Shown: one piece after another, positions 49,670-61,212 of the stretch
Numbering within the stretch: the first letter of the stretch is position 1
How the letters are laid out: each line of letters opens with the position of its first letter
Assembly: GCA_018401555.1 (NCBI GenBank)
Contig: JAGYKP010000081.1
Span: forward strand, 203,680 to 267,679
DNA: 64,000 nt
Source of the DNA: Halomonas sp.
GTDB taxonomy: Bacteria; Pseudomonadota; Gammaproteobacteria; Pseudomonadales; Halomonadaceae
Direction: 5' to 3'
Program-made: the position numbers and the translations under genes
Notes under the pieces: generated by a model
The model's database searches: none
Told to the model about the DNA's origin: nothing
What the model saw: the letters and a program-made list of their open reading frames with translations, nothing else

Positions 49670-51026
49670 ATGATGCCACTCCCTTCTGACCGCGATACTG
49701 ACGTCGTCGGCTACCGTCCGCTGGTGGTGGTGATGCTGTCGCCGCTGGCCTTTGCGCTGGTGTTCGCCAGCTGGACCATCTTTGCGGTGCTGGGACTGGA
49801 GCTGCGCGCGATGCTGGGGCTGGGCGAGCTCGGCTTCGCGCTCCTGCTGGCCACGCCTATGGTGACCGGGGCGCTGGCGGCGATGCCCATGGCGGCGCTG
49901 GCCCGACGCCATGGAGGACGGCGGGTGATGATCGCCTGCCTGCTGCTGATCTGTCCCTTCCTGTGGGCGGTGGCCCATTCCAGCGACTATGTGCACTTCC
50001 TGCTGTCCGGTGCCGGCCTGGGGCTGGGCGCCGGGTCCCTGGCGGCGGGGCTGGTCTATGTGGGGAGCTCTGTCCGCGCCGCCACGCCGGGCTGGCCCTG
50101 GGCCTCTATGGTGCCGGCATGATGGGCGCCGGCCTGAGTTACCTGCTGCTGCCGCTGATCAGTCAGGCCTACGGCTGGCGCAGCGCGCCGATGCTCTATC
50201 TGCTGCCGGTACTGGCGGTGGCCATGCTGCTGTGGCTGTTCGCCGACGACCCGAACCGCCTGCCGCCGCCAGCGAGTCCGACGATGACGGCATGGCAGCC
50301 AAGCCCGGGTGGCTGACACCCCTGCACCACTGGCGCCCCTGGCGGCTGGCCGTGGTCTACAGCTTCTTCTACGGCGCCTTCGTGGCGCTGACGCTGTGGC
50401 TGCCGGCCTACCTCGGCGCCCAGTACGGCCTGGGGCTGCGCGACGCCGCGCTGCTGGCGCTGCCCTTCCCTCTGGCGGTGGGCCTGGGCCAGGTGGCGGG
50501 CGGCGCCTGGGGGGATGTGCGCGACTTTCGTGCCCTGCGCTGGTGGGTCACGGCCTTCGTGCTGGTCTGCCTGTTCCTGCTCTCCTACCCCCCCTTCACC
50601 ATGCAGATCGAGGGGGTAGAGCGGGTGCTGACGCTGCGCTATGCCGCGCCGCTGTGGGGCTTCCTGGCGCTGCTGGTGGCCATGGGGCTGGTCATGGGGC
50701 TGGGCCAGGGCAGCCTGATGCGCATGATCCATCGCGATCATGGCAGCCAGCTGGCACTGGTGGGCGGGCTGGCGCTGACCCTGGGCGGGCTGTTCGGCGC
50801 CCTGCTGCCGGTGATGTTCGCCCTGGGCAACCTCTGGGTCGGCATCCGCACCGCGGGGTTCATGTTTCTCTATGCCTCGCTGGTGGTGTGCATGCTGGTG
50901 ATGGTCTGGGACCACGCCAGCGGGGCGGGACGGCTGAGGGCCCTGATGGGGCTATCACCCCGGGTGTCGTGGGGTTGTATCCCCTTGGAGGTAGGTGGGG
51001 GGTATATGGAGGTAACCGGGCAGTAA
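49670..51026 (+). CDS. NarK-like major facilitator transporter, frameshifted
   Basis: About 450 codons with about twelve helices. N-terminus VVVMLSPLAFALVFASWTIF and LLATPMVTGALAAMPMAALA resemble NarK/NasA; central LGLYGAGMMGAGLSYLLLPL replaces the usual GNAG motif area. The frame shifts near 50070 and 50270. The stop at 51026 lies within the narG promoter region and overlaps the NarL site, so the true end is probably a little earlier. Third nitrate/nitrite transporter candidate in the cluster, directly upstream of narG. Confidence 0.78.
50978..50993 (+). promoter_or_regulatory. Putative NarL 7-2-7 site upstream of narG
   Basis: TATCCCC-TT-GGAGGTA, an inverted heptamer pair 162 bases before the narG start, followed by another GGAGGTA at 51008-51014. 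No FNR-type box was found in the 130 bases before narG. Confidence 0.62.
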
Positions 51027-51154
51027 TCGCGGCGTCTATCGCCCAGAATTGCCTGCATGTCACCGGCCCTGGTCCGCGCTGGAGCGCACTCGACCAAGGC
51101 TGACCGGGTGGCCCGGCGGGGCCACGCATCTTTTCAGGAGCCTGGAGAGCGACC

Positions 51155-54100
51155 ATGAGTCACTTCATCGATCGGCTGAACTTCTTCCGCAAGGCCCGCG
51201 AGCCCTTCGCCAACGATCACGGCGAGCTTCGCGACGAGTCCCGCGGCTGGGAGAACGGCTACCGGCAGCGCTGGCAGCACGACAAGGTCGTGCGCTCCAC
51301 CCACGGGGTGAACTGCACCGGTTCGTGCAGTTGGAAGATCTACGTCAAGAACGGCCTGGTCACCTGGGAGACCCAGCAGACCGACTATCCGCGCACCCGG
51401 CCCGACCTGCCCAACCACGAGCCCCGTGGCTGCCCGCGCGGCGCCAGCTACTCCTGGTACATGTACAGCGCCAACCGCCTCAAGTACCCGCTGATCCGCA
51501 AGCCGCTGCTCAAGCTGTGGCGTGAGGCGCTGGACGAGAAGAAGGACCCGGTCGAGGCGTGGGCCTCCATCGTCGAGGACCCGGCCAAGGCCAAGCAGTA
51601 CAAGCGTGCCCGCGGCATGGGTGGCTTCGTGCGTGCCGACTGGAACGAGCTCAATGCGCTGATCGGCGCCTCCAACGTCTATACCACCAAGCAGTACGGC
51701 CCGGACCGCATCATCGGCTTCTCGCCGATCCCCGCCATGTCCATGGTCAGCTACGCCTCCGGTGCCCGCTACCTGTCGCTGATCGGCGGCGTCTGCATGT
51801 CGTTCTACGACTGGTACTGCGACCTGCCGCCGGCCAGCCCCGCAGACCTGGGGCGAGCAGACCGACGTGCCCGAGTCCGCCGACTGGTACAACTCCGGCT
51901 ACATCATCGCCTGGGGCTCCAACGTGCCCCAGACGCGTACCCCGGATGCCCACTTCTTCACCGAGGTGCGCTACAAGGGCACCAAGACCGTCTCGATCAC
52001 CCCGGACTATGCCGAGGTCTCCAAGCTCACCGACGAGATGGCTCTCCGCCAAGCAGGGCACCGATGCCGCCCTGGCCATGGCCATGGGGCACGTCATCCT
52101 CAAGGAGTTCCACCTCGACAATCCCAGCAGCTACTTCACCGACTACGTGCGGCGCTACAGCGACATGCCGTTCCTGGTCGAGCTGGAAGCACGCGAGGAC
52201 GGCAGCTATGCGCCGGGTCGCCAGATGCGCGCCAGCGACTTCGAGGCGAGCCTGGGCCAGGGCAACAACCCCGAGTGGAAGACCGTGGCCTGGGACGAGA
52301 CCCGCGACCAGCTGGTGGTGCCGCGCGGCTCCATCGGTTTCCGCTGGGGCGAGACCGGCGACGAAGTGGGCAAGTGGAACCTCGAGCCGCTGGATGCCGC
52401 AGGCGCCGAGATCAAGCCGCTGTTGACCCTGGCCGACAAGCATGACGAGGTCGCCAAGGTCGCCTTCCCCTACTTCGGCGGCATCGCCCACGAGCACTTC
52501 GACCACGTCAAGAGCGGCGGGGCCAGCGACGACCTGCTGTTCCACAGCCTGCCCGCCAAGCGCCTGAAGAGAGGCCGATGGCAGCGAAATGCTGGCGGTC
52601 ACCGTTTTCGACCTGATGTGTGCCAACTACGGCATCGACCGTGGCTTCGGCGAGGATGACGGCGCCACTGCCTTCGACCAGGTCAAGCCCTACACGCCGG
52701 CCTGGCAGGAGAAGATCACCGGGGTGCCCGCCGAGCAGGCCACCCGCATCGCCCGTGAGTTCGCCGAGAACGCCGACAAGACCCAGGGTCGCAGCATGAT
52801 CATCGTCGGTGCCGGCATGAACCACTGGTACCACATGGACATGAACTACCGCGGCCTGATCAACATGCTGGTCATGTGCGGCTGTATCGGTCAGAGCGGT
52901 GGCGGCTGGGCCCACTACGTCGGCCAGGAGAAGCTGCGCCCGCAGACCGGCTGGACCCCGCTGGCCTTCGGCCTCGACTGGCAGCGCCCGCCGCGCCACA
53001 TGAACTCCACCTCCTTCTTCTACAACCACTCCTCCCAGTGGCGCTACGAGAAGCTGGAGATCAAGGAGATCCTCTCGCCGCTGGCCAAGGCCGAGGACTA
53101 CCCCGGCAGCCTGATCGACTTCAACGTGCGCGCCGAGCGCATGGGCTGGCTGCCGTCGGCCCCCCAACTGGACACCAACCCGCTACGCCTGGCCGAAGAA
53201 GCCGAAGCCGCGGGCATGTCCACTGCCGACTACGCCGTTGCAGCAGCTCAAGAGCGGCGAACTGCGCTTCGCCGCGGAAGACCCGGACGCCCCCGAGAAC
53301 TTCCCGCGCAATATGTTCATCTGGCGCTCCAACCTGCTGGGCAGTTCCGGCAAGGGCCACGAGTACATGCTCAAGTACCTGCTGGGCACCCGCCACGGCA
53401 TCCAGGGCAAGGACCTGGGCGACTTCGGCGGCCAGAAGCCGGAAGAGGTCAAGTGGCATGACGAGGCGCCGGAAGGCAAGCTCGACCTGCTGGTGACCCT
53501 GGACTTCCGCATGTCCACCACCTGCCTCTACTCGGATATCGTGCTGCCGACGGCGACCTGGTACGAGAAGGACGACCTCAACACGTCTGACATGCACCCC
53601 TTTATTCACCCGCTGACCGCCGCCACCGACCCGGCCTGGGAATCGCGCAGCGACTGGGATATCTACAAGGGCATCGCCAAGGCGTTTTCCAAGGTGTGTG
53701 TAGGCCACCTGGGCGAAGAGACCGACCTGGTCACGCTGCCGATGCAGCACGACTCGCCGGGAGAACTGGCCCAGACCGGCGGTCAATGGACTGGAAGAAG
53801 GGCGAGTGCGAGCCGATCCCCGGCAAGACCATGCCGGCGCTGATCGAGGTCAAGCGCAACTACCCCGAGACCTACGAGCGCTTCACCTCCATCGGCCCGC
53901 TGCTTGAGAGCATCGGCAACGGCGGCAAGGGCATCGCCTGGAATACCGATGCTGAGGTCGACCTGCTGGGCAAGCTCAACCATCGCAAGCTGGATGGCCC
54001 GCATAAAGGGCGTCCGTTGATCGACAGCGCTATCGATGCCGCCGAGATGATTCTGACCCTGGCACCGGAAACCAATGGTGCCGTGGCAGTGAAAGCGTGG

Positions 54101-54930
54101 GATGCACTCTCCAAAATTACCGGGCGTGACCATACCCACCTGGCAAGGCCCAAGCATGACGAGAAAATCCGCTTCCGCGATGTCGTCGCCCAGCCGCGCA
54201 AGATTATCTCCAGCCCGACCTGGTCCGGCCTCGAGGACGAGCACGTCTCCTATAACGCCGGCTACACCAACGTTCACGAGCTGATCCCCTGGCGCACCGT
54301 GAGCGGTCGTCAGCAGTTCTATCAGGATCACGCCTGGATGCGCGCTTTCGGCGAAAGCCTGCTGGTCTACCGTCCGCCCATCGACACCAAGGCGGCCAAA
54401 GGCTTCCAGCTTCCCGCGGACAACGGCTTCAGAGCAAGGCGCTGAACTTGCTCACGCCCGCACCAGAAGTGGGGCATCCACTCCACCTACTGCGACAACC
54501 TGCTGATGTTGACGCTTAACCGAGGCGGCCCGGTGGTGTGGCTCTCCGAGGACTGACGGCCGAGCCATCGATATCGAGGACAACGACTGGATCGAGGTCT
54601 ACAACGCCAACGGCTCCATTGCCGCGCGGGCGGTGGTCAGCCAGCGGGTCAAGGACGGGCATGGCGATGATGTACCACGCCCAGGAGCGCAACGTGAACG
54701 TCCCTGGCTCCGAGGTCACCGGTACCCGGGGCGGTATCCACAACTCGGTCACCCGTGTCTGCCCCAAGCCGACCCACATGATCGGCGGCTACGCGCAGCT
54801 GTCCTACAGCTTCAACTACTACGGCACCGTCGGCTCCAACCGCGATGAGTTCGTGATCGTGCGCAAGATGAAGAAGATCGACTGGCTGGATGGCGAAGGC
54901 AACGACTACGAGCAGGAGGCCGTGAAATGA
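51155..54930 (+). CDS. narG: Respiratory nitrate reductase alpha subunit NarG, many frameshifts
   Basis: The locus has full narG length (~1,258 codons). It starts [20 protein letters not shown]; the 4Fe-4S motif region [20 protein letters not shown] and the molybdenum-ligand segment [16 protein letters not shown] with the Asp are present; the C-terminus [20 protein letters not shown] is complete. The frame changes near 51842, 52045, 52575, 53240, 53785, three or so times between 54430 and 54470, and near 54557 and 54660. Every domain is represented, so the locus looks like an essential gene damaged by sequence error rather than decayed. It overlaps narH by four bases. Confidence 0.93.
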
Positions 54931-56488
54931 AAATTCGTTCCCAGGTAGGCATGGTCCTCAACCTAGACAAGTGCATCGGCTGCCACACCTGCTCGGTGAC
55001 CTGCAAGAACGTCTGGACCAGCCGCGAGGGCGTCGAGTACGCCTGGTTCAACAACGTCGAGACCAAGCCCGGCATCGGCTATCCCAAGGAGTGGGAGAAC
55101 CAGGGCAAGTGGAAGGGCGGCTGGATGCGTCGCAAGGACGGCAAGATCGAGCCGCGCATCGGCGGCAAGTGGCGGGTGCTGGCGAACATCTTCGCCAACC
55201 CCGACCTGCCGGAGATCGACGACTACTACGAGCCGTTCACCTTCGACTACGAGCACCTGCATACCGCCAAGCAGGGCGAGCACCAGCCCACCGCGCGGCC
55301 GCGCTCGCTGATCTCCGGCCAGCGCATGAACAAGATCGAGTGGGGACCGAACTGGGAGGAGATCCTCGGCACCGAGTTCGCCAAGCGACGCAAGGACATG
55401 AACTTCGAGAAGGTGCAGGCCGATATCTACGGCCAGTTCGAGAACACCTTCATGATGTACCTGCCGCGGCTGTGCGAGCACTGCCTGAACCCGACCTGCG
55501 TGGCGAGCTGCCCTCCGGTGCGATCTACAAGCGCGAGGAGGACGGCATCGTCCTGATCGACCAGGACAAGTGCCGCGGCTGGCGGATGTGCATCTCCGGC
55601 TGCCCCTACAAGAAGATCTACTACAACTGGAAGACCGGGAAGTCCGAGAAGTGCATCTTCTGCTACCCGCGCATCGAGGCCGGCCAGCCGACCGTCTGCT
55701 CCGAGACCTGCGTGGGCCGCATCCGCTATCTCGGCGTGCTGCTCTACGATGCCGACCGCATCGAGGAAGTGGCCAGCTCCCCGGACGTGCGTGACCTCTA
55801 CCATCGCCAGTGCGAGATCTTCCTGGATCCCAACGATCCCGATGTCATCGCCCAGGCGAAGAAGGACGGCATCACCGACAACGTGATCGCCGCCGCCCAG
55901 GCCTCGCCGGTCTACAAGCTGGCCATGGACTGGGGCCTGGCGCTGCCGCTGCACCCCGAGTACCGCACCCTGCCGATGGTCTGGTACGTGCCGCCGCTGT
56001 CGCCGATCCAGTCCGCCGCCGAGGCCGGCAAGGTCGAGTTCGATGGCGTGATGCCCAAGATCGAGTCGCTGCGCATCCCGGTCAAGTACCTGGCCAACAT
56101 GCTCACCGCCGGTGAGGAGGAGCCCGTGGTGCTGGCGCTCAAGCGGCTGATGGCGATGCGCCTCTACATGCGCGGCAAGCATGTGGAAGGCCAGGCCAAC
56201 GCCGAGGTGCTGGAGAGCGTCGGCCTGACCGAGCAGCAGGTGGAGGACATGTACCGCTACCTGGCCATCGCCAACTACGAGGATCGCTTCGTGATCCCCA
56301 CCAGCCACCGTGAGATGGCCACCGAAGCCTTCCCGGAGCGCGGCGGCTGCGGCTTCAGCTTCGGCGATGGTTGCCACGGCGAGAGCCAGGCCAGCCTGTT
56401 TAACGGCGGTCAGCAAGACCAATGCGACCCTGGTCAAACCGGTAGAGCCTTCGACCCGCAGCGCGCAACGAGTGAGGCCTCGTCATGA
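54927..56488 (+). CDS. narH: Respiratory nitrate reductase beta subunit NarH, frameshifted
   Basis: About 520 residues. All four cysteine groups are present: CIGCHTCSVTCKNVW, CEHCLNPTCVASCP, CRGWRMCISGCPYKK (with the Trp typical of the 3Fe-4S cluster) and CIFCYPRIEAGQPTVCSETC. A missing base near 55512 breaks the second group. A further shift near 56410 may affect the tail. Carries electrons from NarI to NarG on the cytoplasmic face. Stop overlaps narJ. Confidence 0.93.
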
Positions 56489-57304
56489 CTGAAGCCGCTA
56501 CCCAATCGCCGACCCCGGTAGAGCCGTCGTTCGAACCGCTACAGGGTATGCGCAGCCTACGCGTGCTGGCCCGGCTGCTGGACTACCCGAGCGAGGAACT
56601 GCAGGCCGCCAGTCGGCGAGATGATCGAAATTCTCAATGCCGAGCGCCGCCTGGCGGCGGCGCTCAACGCGCCGCCACTGATGGACTGGTGTCAGCGTCA
56701 TGCATGGAGGCCGATCTGCTTGGAACTGCAGGCCGAGTACGTCGCCATGTTCGATAAGGGGCGAGCTACGTCGCTGCTGCTGTTCGAGCACGTGCACGGT
56801 GAGTCACGCGACCGCGGCCAGGCCATGGTCGACCTGATGGCCGAGTACAGCGCCGCGGGTTTCGAGCTCGATGCCCATGAACTGCCGGACTACCTGCCGC
56901 TGTTCCTGGAGTACCTCTCCACCCGCTCCGAAGCCGAGATCGGCCGCTGGCTGGGCGAAATACGCCATATTCTGGCGCTGCTGACCGCGCGGCTGGAGGA
57001 GCGGGGAGCGGACCACGCGCTGGTGCCGCTGTCACTGTTGGCGCTGATCGGCGCCGAGGGTGATGTCGAGGAGCATCGGCCCCAGGTCAAGAAAGAAGTG
57101 CCTGATAACACCCCCGAGGCCTTGGACGCCGTATGGGAAGAAGAAGCGGTGCGCTTCTCGGCAACCTCCGACGAGGACTGCGCGCTGCAGTCCGCCGAAG
57201 GGCGGCGGCTGGCCGAGCGCAAGAATGCGTTGCCAGAGCGACCCGGTCAGCATCATGCCGTCCGTCTGGAGCGCGCCGCTGCCTTAACCGCGAGCGATCG
57301 CTAA
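56485..57304 (+). CDS. narJ: Nitrate reductase molybdenum cofactor assembly chaperone NarJ, frameshifted
   Basis: About 270 codons. LRVLARLLDYPSEELQAAS at the start, then after a shift near 56612 MIEILNAERRLAAALNAP, LELQAEYVAMFDKGRATSLL, LFEHVHGESRDRGQAMVDLM and LPDYLPLFLEYLSTR, the TorD/NarJ signature. The stretch 56690-56725 also looks out of frame (MHGGDLLELQAEY expected). The end may be 57287 (SIMPSVWSAPLP) if one more indel near 57235 is repaired. NarJ holds apo-NarGH for cofactor insertion. Confidence 0.87.
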
Positions 57305-57317
57305 ACGGAGAATCGCC

Positions 57318-58011
57318 ATGTTCATGAACTACCTTGCAATCATCTGATCTGTTCGGCTACTACCCCTATCTGGCCGGTACGGTGTTCCTGGTCGGAAGCC
57401 TGCATGCGTTACGACCAAGGCCAGTACACCTGGAAGACCGGCTCCAGCCAGATGCTGTCCTCGAAGAACATGCGCCTGGCCAGCAACCTGTTCCATATCG
57501 GCATCATCGTGATCTTCTTCGGCCATCTGGTGGGCATGCTGACGCCGCACTGGGTCTACGCGCCTTTCCTGCACGCCGGCACCAAGCAGCTGATTGCCAT
57601 CGTGGTCGGCGGTATCGCCGGTGCCATGTGCGTGGTGGGCGGCGCCATGCTGGCTCCATCGGCGCATCGTCCAACCCTCGCGTAAAGGCATCGTCGAGCA
57701 CGATGGATACCTTGATCCTGGGCTTGATCGTCTTACAGGCGTGCCTGGGCATGGTGACCATCATCTTCTCGCTGGGCCACCTGGACGGCGGAGATGATGA
57801 TGACAGCTCTCCAGCTGGGCGCAGTCGATCGTCTTCTTCAGCGGCGGTGCGGCGGACTACATGCAGGAAGTGTCGCTGGATCTACAAACTGCATATCTTT
57901 ATCGGCCTGACCATCATCCTGCTGTTCCCGTTTTCGCGGCTGGTGCATGTGTGGAGCGTGCCGTTCGGCTATGTGACCCGGCGCTATCAGCTTGTCCGCC
58001 GCCGCGGCTAA
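57318..58011 (+). CDS. narI: Respiratory nitrate reductase gamma subunit NarI, frameshifted
   Basis: About 230 codons, cytochrome b of the nitrate reductase. Segments [54 protein letters not shown] (haem His), [20 protein letters not shown] and [20 protein letters not shown] with [20 protein letters not shown] (haem His) cover the whole protein. At least three shifts (near 57345, 57395 and 57655-57690) and one around 57820. Transfers electrons from quinol to NarH. Confidence 0.9.
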
Positions 58012-58050
58012 AAACTGCTTGTGCTCGGCCAGGCCTAGAGGAGAAATAAC

Positions 58051-58839
58051 ATGCAGATGATTGATATCGAACAGCTACCTGGGGGCGTCGCTGCGCCTCC
58101 GGTACGCGTCGGCGACACCCCTATCGATGAAGCAACGATTGCGTTGGAGATGCAGTACCACCCCGCCGAAACGGCGGGAGGCTCAGCTTCAGGCAGCCCG
58201 TGCGTTGGTGGTCAGGCGCAACTTCGCCAGCGTGCTAGCGTCCCAGGCCTACTATCGACACGGGAAGTTAGCGAAGCACAGGAAGATGCGGCGATTGCTG
58301 CCTTGCTCGAACAGGAGCTTGAGGTGCCGGAACCGGGGGAAGCCGATTGCCAGCGCTTTTTTGAGACCCACCGCGAGCGCTTCAGCGAACCAGTGCAGTT
58401 ACGCGTTCGGCATATCCTGCTCGCAGCCGCCGATGACTCCCAGGGTCGCGACGACGCTTACCAGCTTGGCGAAAAGCTACTCGAACAGCTTAAGCAGATA
58501 CCCGAGCGGTTTGCCGAATTTGCTCAACACCACTCCGCGTGCCCTTCAAAAGAGCTGGATGGTGATTTGGGCTGGTTGGTATCAGGGCAGACTGTTCCTG
58601 AGTTGGATCGCGCTTTGCAGCACTTGCCCGAAGGTCTACACGAGCGCCCCTTGGCGTCTCGCTATGGCTGGCATGTGGTGAGTATTGACGAGCGCAGAGA
58701 AGGTAGGGCGTTACCTTTCGATCAAGTTATTGACCGGGTGCGCCATAGCCTACGGGAACAGGCAACTCGACGTGCGCTGCGTCACTATTTGCTGGCGTTA
58801 GAGAGCGAAATAGGCGTCGAAGGCGATTGTTCTGGATGA
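58051..58839 (+). CDS. PpiC/parvulin-type peptidyl-prolyl isomerase of the nar cluster, frameshifted
   Basis: About 262 codons. The parvulin domain is clear: VQLRVRHILLAAADDSQGRD, FAEFAQHHSACPSKELDGDL, GWLVSGQTVPELDRAL and RYGWHVVSIDERREGRALPF. The region 58165-58260 is out of frame (EEAQLQAARALVV expected), giving an indel pair. Isomerases of this NifM-like kind commonly follow narGHJI and are thought to aid nitrate reductase folding. No signal peptide, so cytoplasmic. Confidence 0.85.
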   Translation: MQMIDIEQLPGGVAAPPVRVGDTPIDEATIALEMQYHPAETAGGSASGSPCVGGQAQLRQRASVPGLLSTREVSEAQEDAAIAALLEQELEVPEPGEADCQRFFETHRERFSEPVQLRVRHILLAAADDSQGRDDAYQLGEKLLEQLKQIPERFAEFAQHHSACPSKELDGDLGWLVSGQTVPELDRALQHLPEGLHERPLASRYGWHVVSIDERREGRALPFDQVIDRVRHSLREQATRRALRHYLLALESEIGVEGDCSG

Positions 58840-58902
58840 CGATGCTGGCGGACAGCTTGATGCAATAGCTTGAAGCAATAGAAAAGCTAATAGGAGAGCT
58901 TG

Positions 58903-59470
58903 ATGTCCCATGTTCCTGTAGATGCTCTTTTCACTCCGCTTGGCATCGCGGTGCTAACGGTTTCCGATACCCGTGGTTTCGATGAGGATGGTAGCGGTGA
59001 CCTGCTGGTTGAACATCTGAGCGAAAGCGGCCATATCCTGGTAGAGAGGCGCATCGTACCTGATGATATCTATCAGGTTCGTGCCGTGGTCTCGGAATGG
59101 ATTGCGCGAACAGATATCCAGGTGATTTTGGTTAATGGCGGCACTGGCTTTACCGCCCGGGATACCACTCCCGAGGCGTTGATACCGCTGTTCGACAAAG
59201 CGATTGAGGGGTATGGCGGAGCTGTTCCGCCACTACTCTCTGAAGACCATCGGCACCGCGACGATCCAGTCTCGCGCCGTAGCGGGGGCGGCCAACCGAA
59301 CGATGATGTTTGCGATGCCCGGCTCGCCCAAAGCGTGTGCGTTGGCGTGGGACAAAATAATCGCTTTGCAGCTGGACTCCCGCACTCGGCCCTGCAACTT
59401 CGCCGCCATGGTGCTGCCTTCCAGCGGCCCCGTGCAGTGGACGCCAGGCAACAGCGACCTCTTCCAATGA
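58903..59470 (+). CDS. moaB: Molybdenum cofactor biosynthesis protein MoaB (MogA-like), frameshifted
   Basis: About 188 codons. GIAVLTVSDTRGFDEDGSGD, then NGGTGFTARDTTPEALIPLF (the MPT-binding GGTG motif) and, after a shift near 59215, ELFRHYSLKTIGTATIQSRA and MPGSPKACALAWDKII. MoaB/Mog proteins adenylylate molybdopterin before molybdate insertion. The start at 58903 has the ribosome site TAGGAGAG. Confidence 0.88.
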
Positions 59471-59482
59471 GGTGGAGCGCTT

Positions 59483-60754
59483 ATGAACTGTCACTGCGCA
59501 GAAATAGTCACGCCCGGCTTGTTAGAGCTGTTTGATGCACGCCAACGGCTTATCGACGCCGCCACGCCCATTAATGCAGTAGAAAACATCACCCTTGGAC
59601 AATCGGCGGGGCGAGTGCTGGCAGAAACGCTGCGTCGCACCTCTCGATATGCCGGGTGTGGACAATAGCGCTATGGATGGTTACGCGCTGTGTCTGGCTG
59701 ATTACCAAGCGGTACCTCGCGGTGCAGGCTTACCCATTCTTCAACGCGTACCGGCTGGGGCGGGCGTCATGCTGCTACCGGAAGGAGGCTGCGCGCGTAT
59801 TTTACCGGCGCGCCGGTACCCATGGGGGCAGATATTGTGGTACCTCAAGAGCGGGTAACCCTTGATCAGCGCGGGCATATACACCTCGAGGTAACCTGGT
59901 GATAGGCGCTAATATTCGCCGCCAGGGCGAGGAGACCCGCATGGGTACCGCTACTCGCTGCGGGCACTGTTTCTTGATGCCGCGTCCCGATTGCGCTGCT
60001 GGCAAGCCATGGTATCAACGCGGTTACCGTCAAACGGCGCCTGCGGGTGGCGCTACTCTCAACCGGCGATGAGCTAATTGCCCCAGGTACTGCGAGAGCG
60101 CCGGGACAGGTATACGACAGCAATCGCGCCATGCTTAACGTACTGCTAGCGCAAGCTCAGTGCGACGTGCTGGACCCCGGGCGTCTGTTGCTGCTGGATT
60201 CGCCAGCGTCATTGCATCAGGCCTTTGAGCACGCACAAACCGCTGCAGATGTGGTGATGTGCACCGGTGGCGTTTCGGTAGGCGAGAGAGGATCATGTTC
60301 GCCCGGTGATCGAGCAGCGCGGTGGGCTACATTTTCATGGTGTCGCGATGAAGCCAGGGAAGCCCTTTGGGTTCCGGTTATCTGGGCGCGGGTAGCCTTC
60401 TTCTGCCTAGCCGCTCATGGCGCTGCCGGGTAACCCAGTGGCCTCCCTGGTGGGCTGGCGGCTGCTGGCGCTGCCGTTTATCCATGCCATGCAAGGTAGA
60501 GCCGTAGCGGCTCTACAGCGTTACCGGTAAAAGCGGGCTTTCTCAGCGAGGGCCCCAGGGGCGCTGCGAGCTACTACGGGTGGTGATGGATTGGTCACAG
60601 GGGGCTCCCGTGGCGCAGCTAAGCAGGCGGGCAGGGCTCGCACATGCTCAGCGCGGCTAGCCAAGCCCACGGTTATTTAATGATTAACCCCGCCACGGAG
60701 GTGACTGAAGGGGGCATCTATCACTATTACCCCATCAATCAGTTCGCCGCTTGA
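59483..60754 (+). CDS. moeA: Molybdopterin molybdenumtransferase MoeA, heavily frameshifted
   Basis: About 424 codons. Pieces in several frames: VENITLGQSAGRVLAETLRR, DMPGVDNSAMDGYALCLADY (the MDGYA motif), IGANIRRQGEE, VALLSTGDELIAPGTARAPG with YDSNRAMLN, VVMCTGGVSVGE, and a C-terminal domain ending GGIYHYYPINQFAA. Shifts occur roughly every 100-150 bases (near 59635, 59790, 59850, 59950, 60020, 60290, 60345, 60420 and others). Inserts molybdate into adenylated molybdopterin. Confidence 0.82.
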
Positions 60755-60807
60755 ACAGCTTTTCCTATCGTGGCCACTGACCTCGTTTGTTTTTCATAGG
60801 AGAGGGT

Positions 60808-61212
60808 ATGTCTTCACAACACAAACCCCGCACACTGATTTATGCCTGCTCCGGCTGCTCTGATGTGGCGCAACTTGCCAATAGCGTTGCTCTGCGTCTT
60901 GACCATGCAGGAGAGGCAGAAATGTCCTGCATTGCCGGTGTGGGCGGTGGTGTGCCCGGCCTGGTGCGCATTGCACGCTCCGGGCGCCCTATTGTGGCCA
61001 TTGATGGGTGCCAGATGCACTGCGCCAGCCACTGTCTCGCCAAAGCGGATGTGATACCCACAGAGCACGTAAAGCTATATGAAAACGGCCTGCGCAAACG
61101 CTGGGGCCAGTTTTATGATGAGCAAACAATCGCTGAGGTTACCGCAGAAGTGAAGGACTCATTGCCCGGCTGCCCGTTAATGCCAGTACCCAAGAGAGAG
61201 CCCGTAGAATGA
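60808..61212 (+). CDS. DGC-domain putative zinc-binding protein
   Basis: Intact 134 residues. [20 protein letters not shown] at the start and [20 protein letters not shown], the Asp-Gly-Cys motif that names the family, with several conserved cysteines suited to metal binding. Function unknown. Lies between moeA and moaA and overlaps the moaA start, so it is co-translated with molybdenum cofactor genes. Ribosome site AGGAGAGG. Confidence 0.82.
   Translation: MSSQHKPRTLIYACSGCSDVAQLANSVALRLDHAGEAEMSCIAGVGGGVPGLVRIARSGRPIVAIDGCQMHCASHCLAKADVIPTEHVKLYENGLRKRWGQFYDEQTIAEVTAEVKDSLPGCPLMPVPKREPVE

Noticed and set aside
51155..54930. narG as a genuine pseudogene
   Set aside because: All domains and ligands are preserved and narH, narJ and narI show the same kind of isolated single-base breaks; sequence error fits better than decay.
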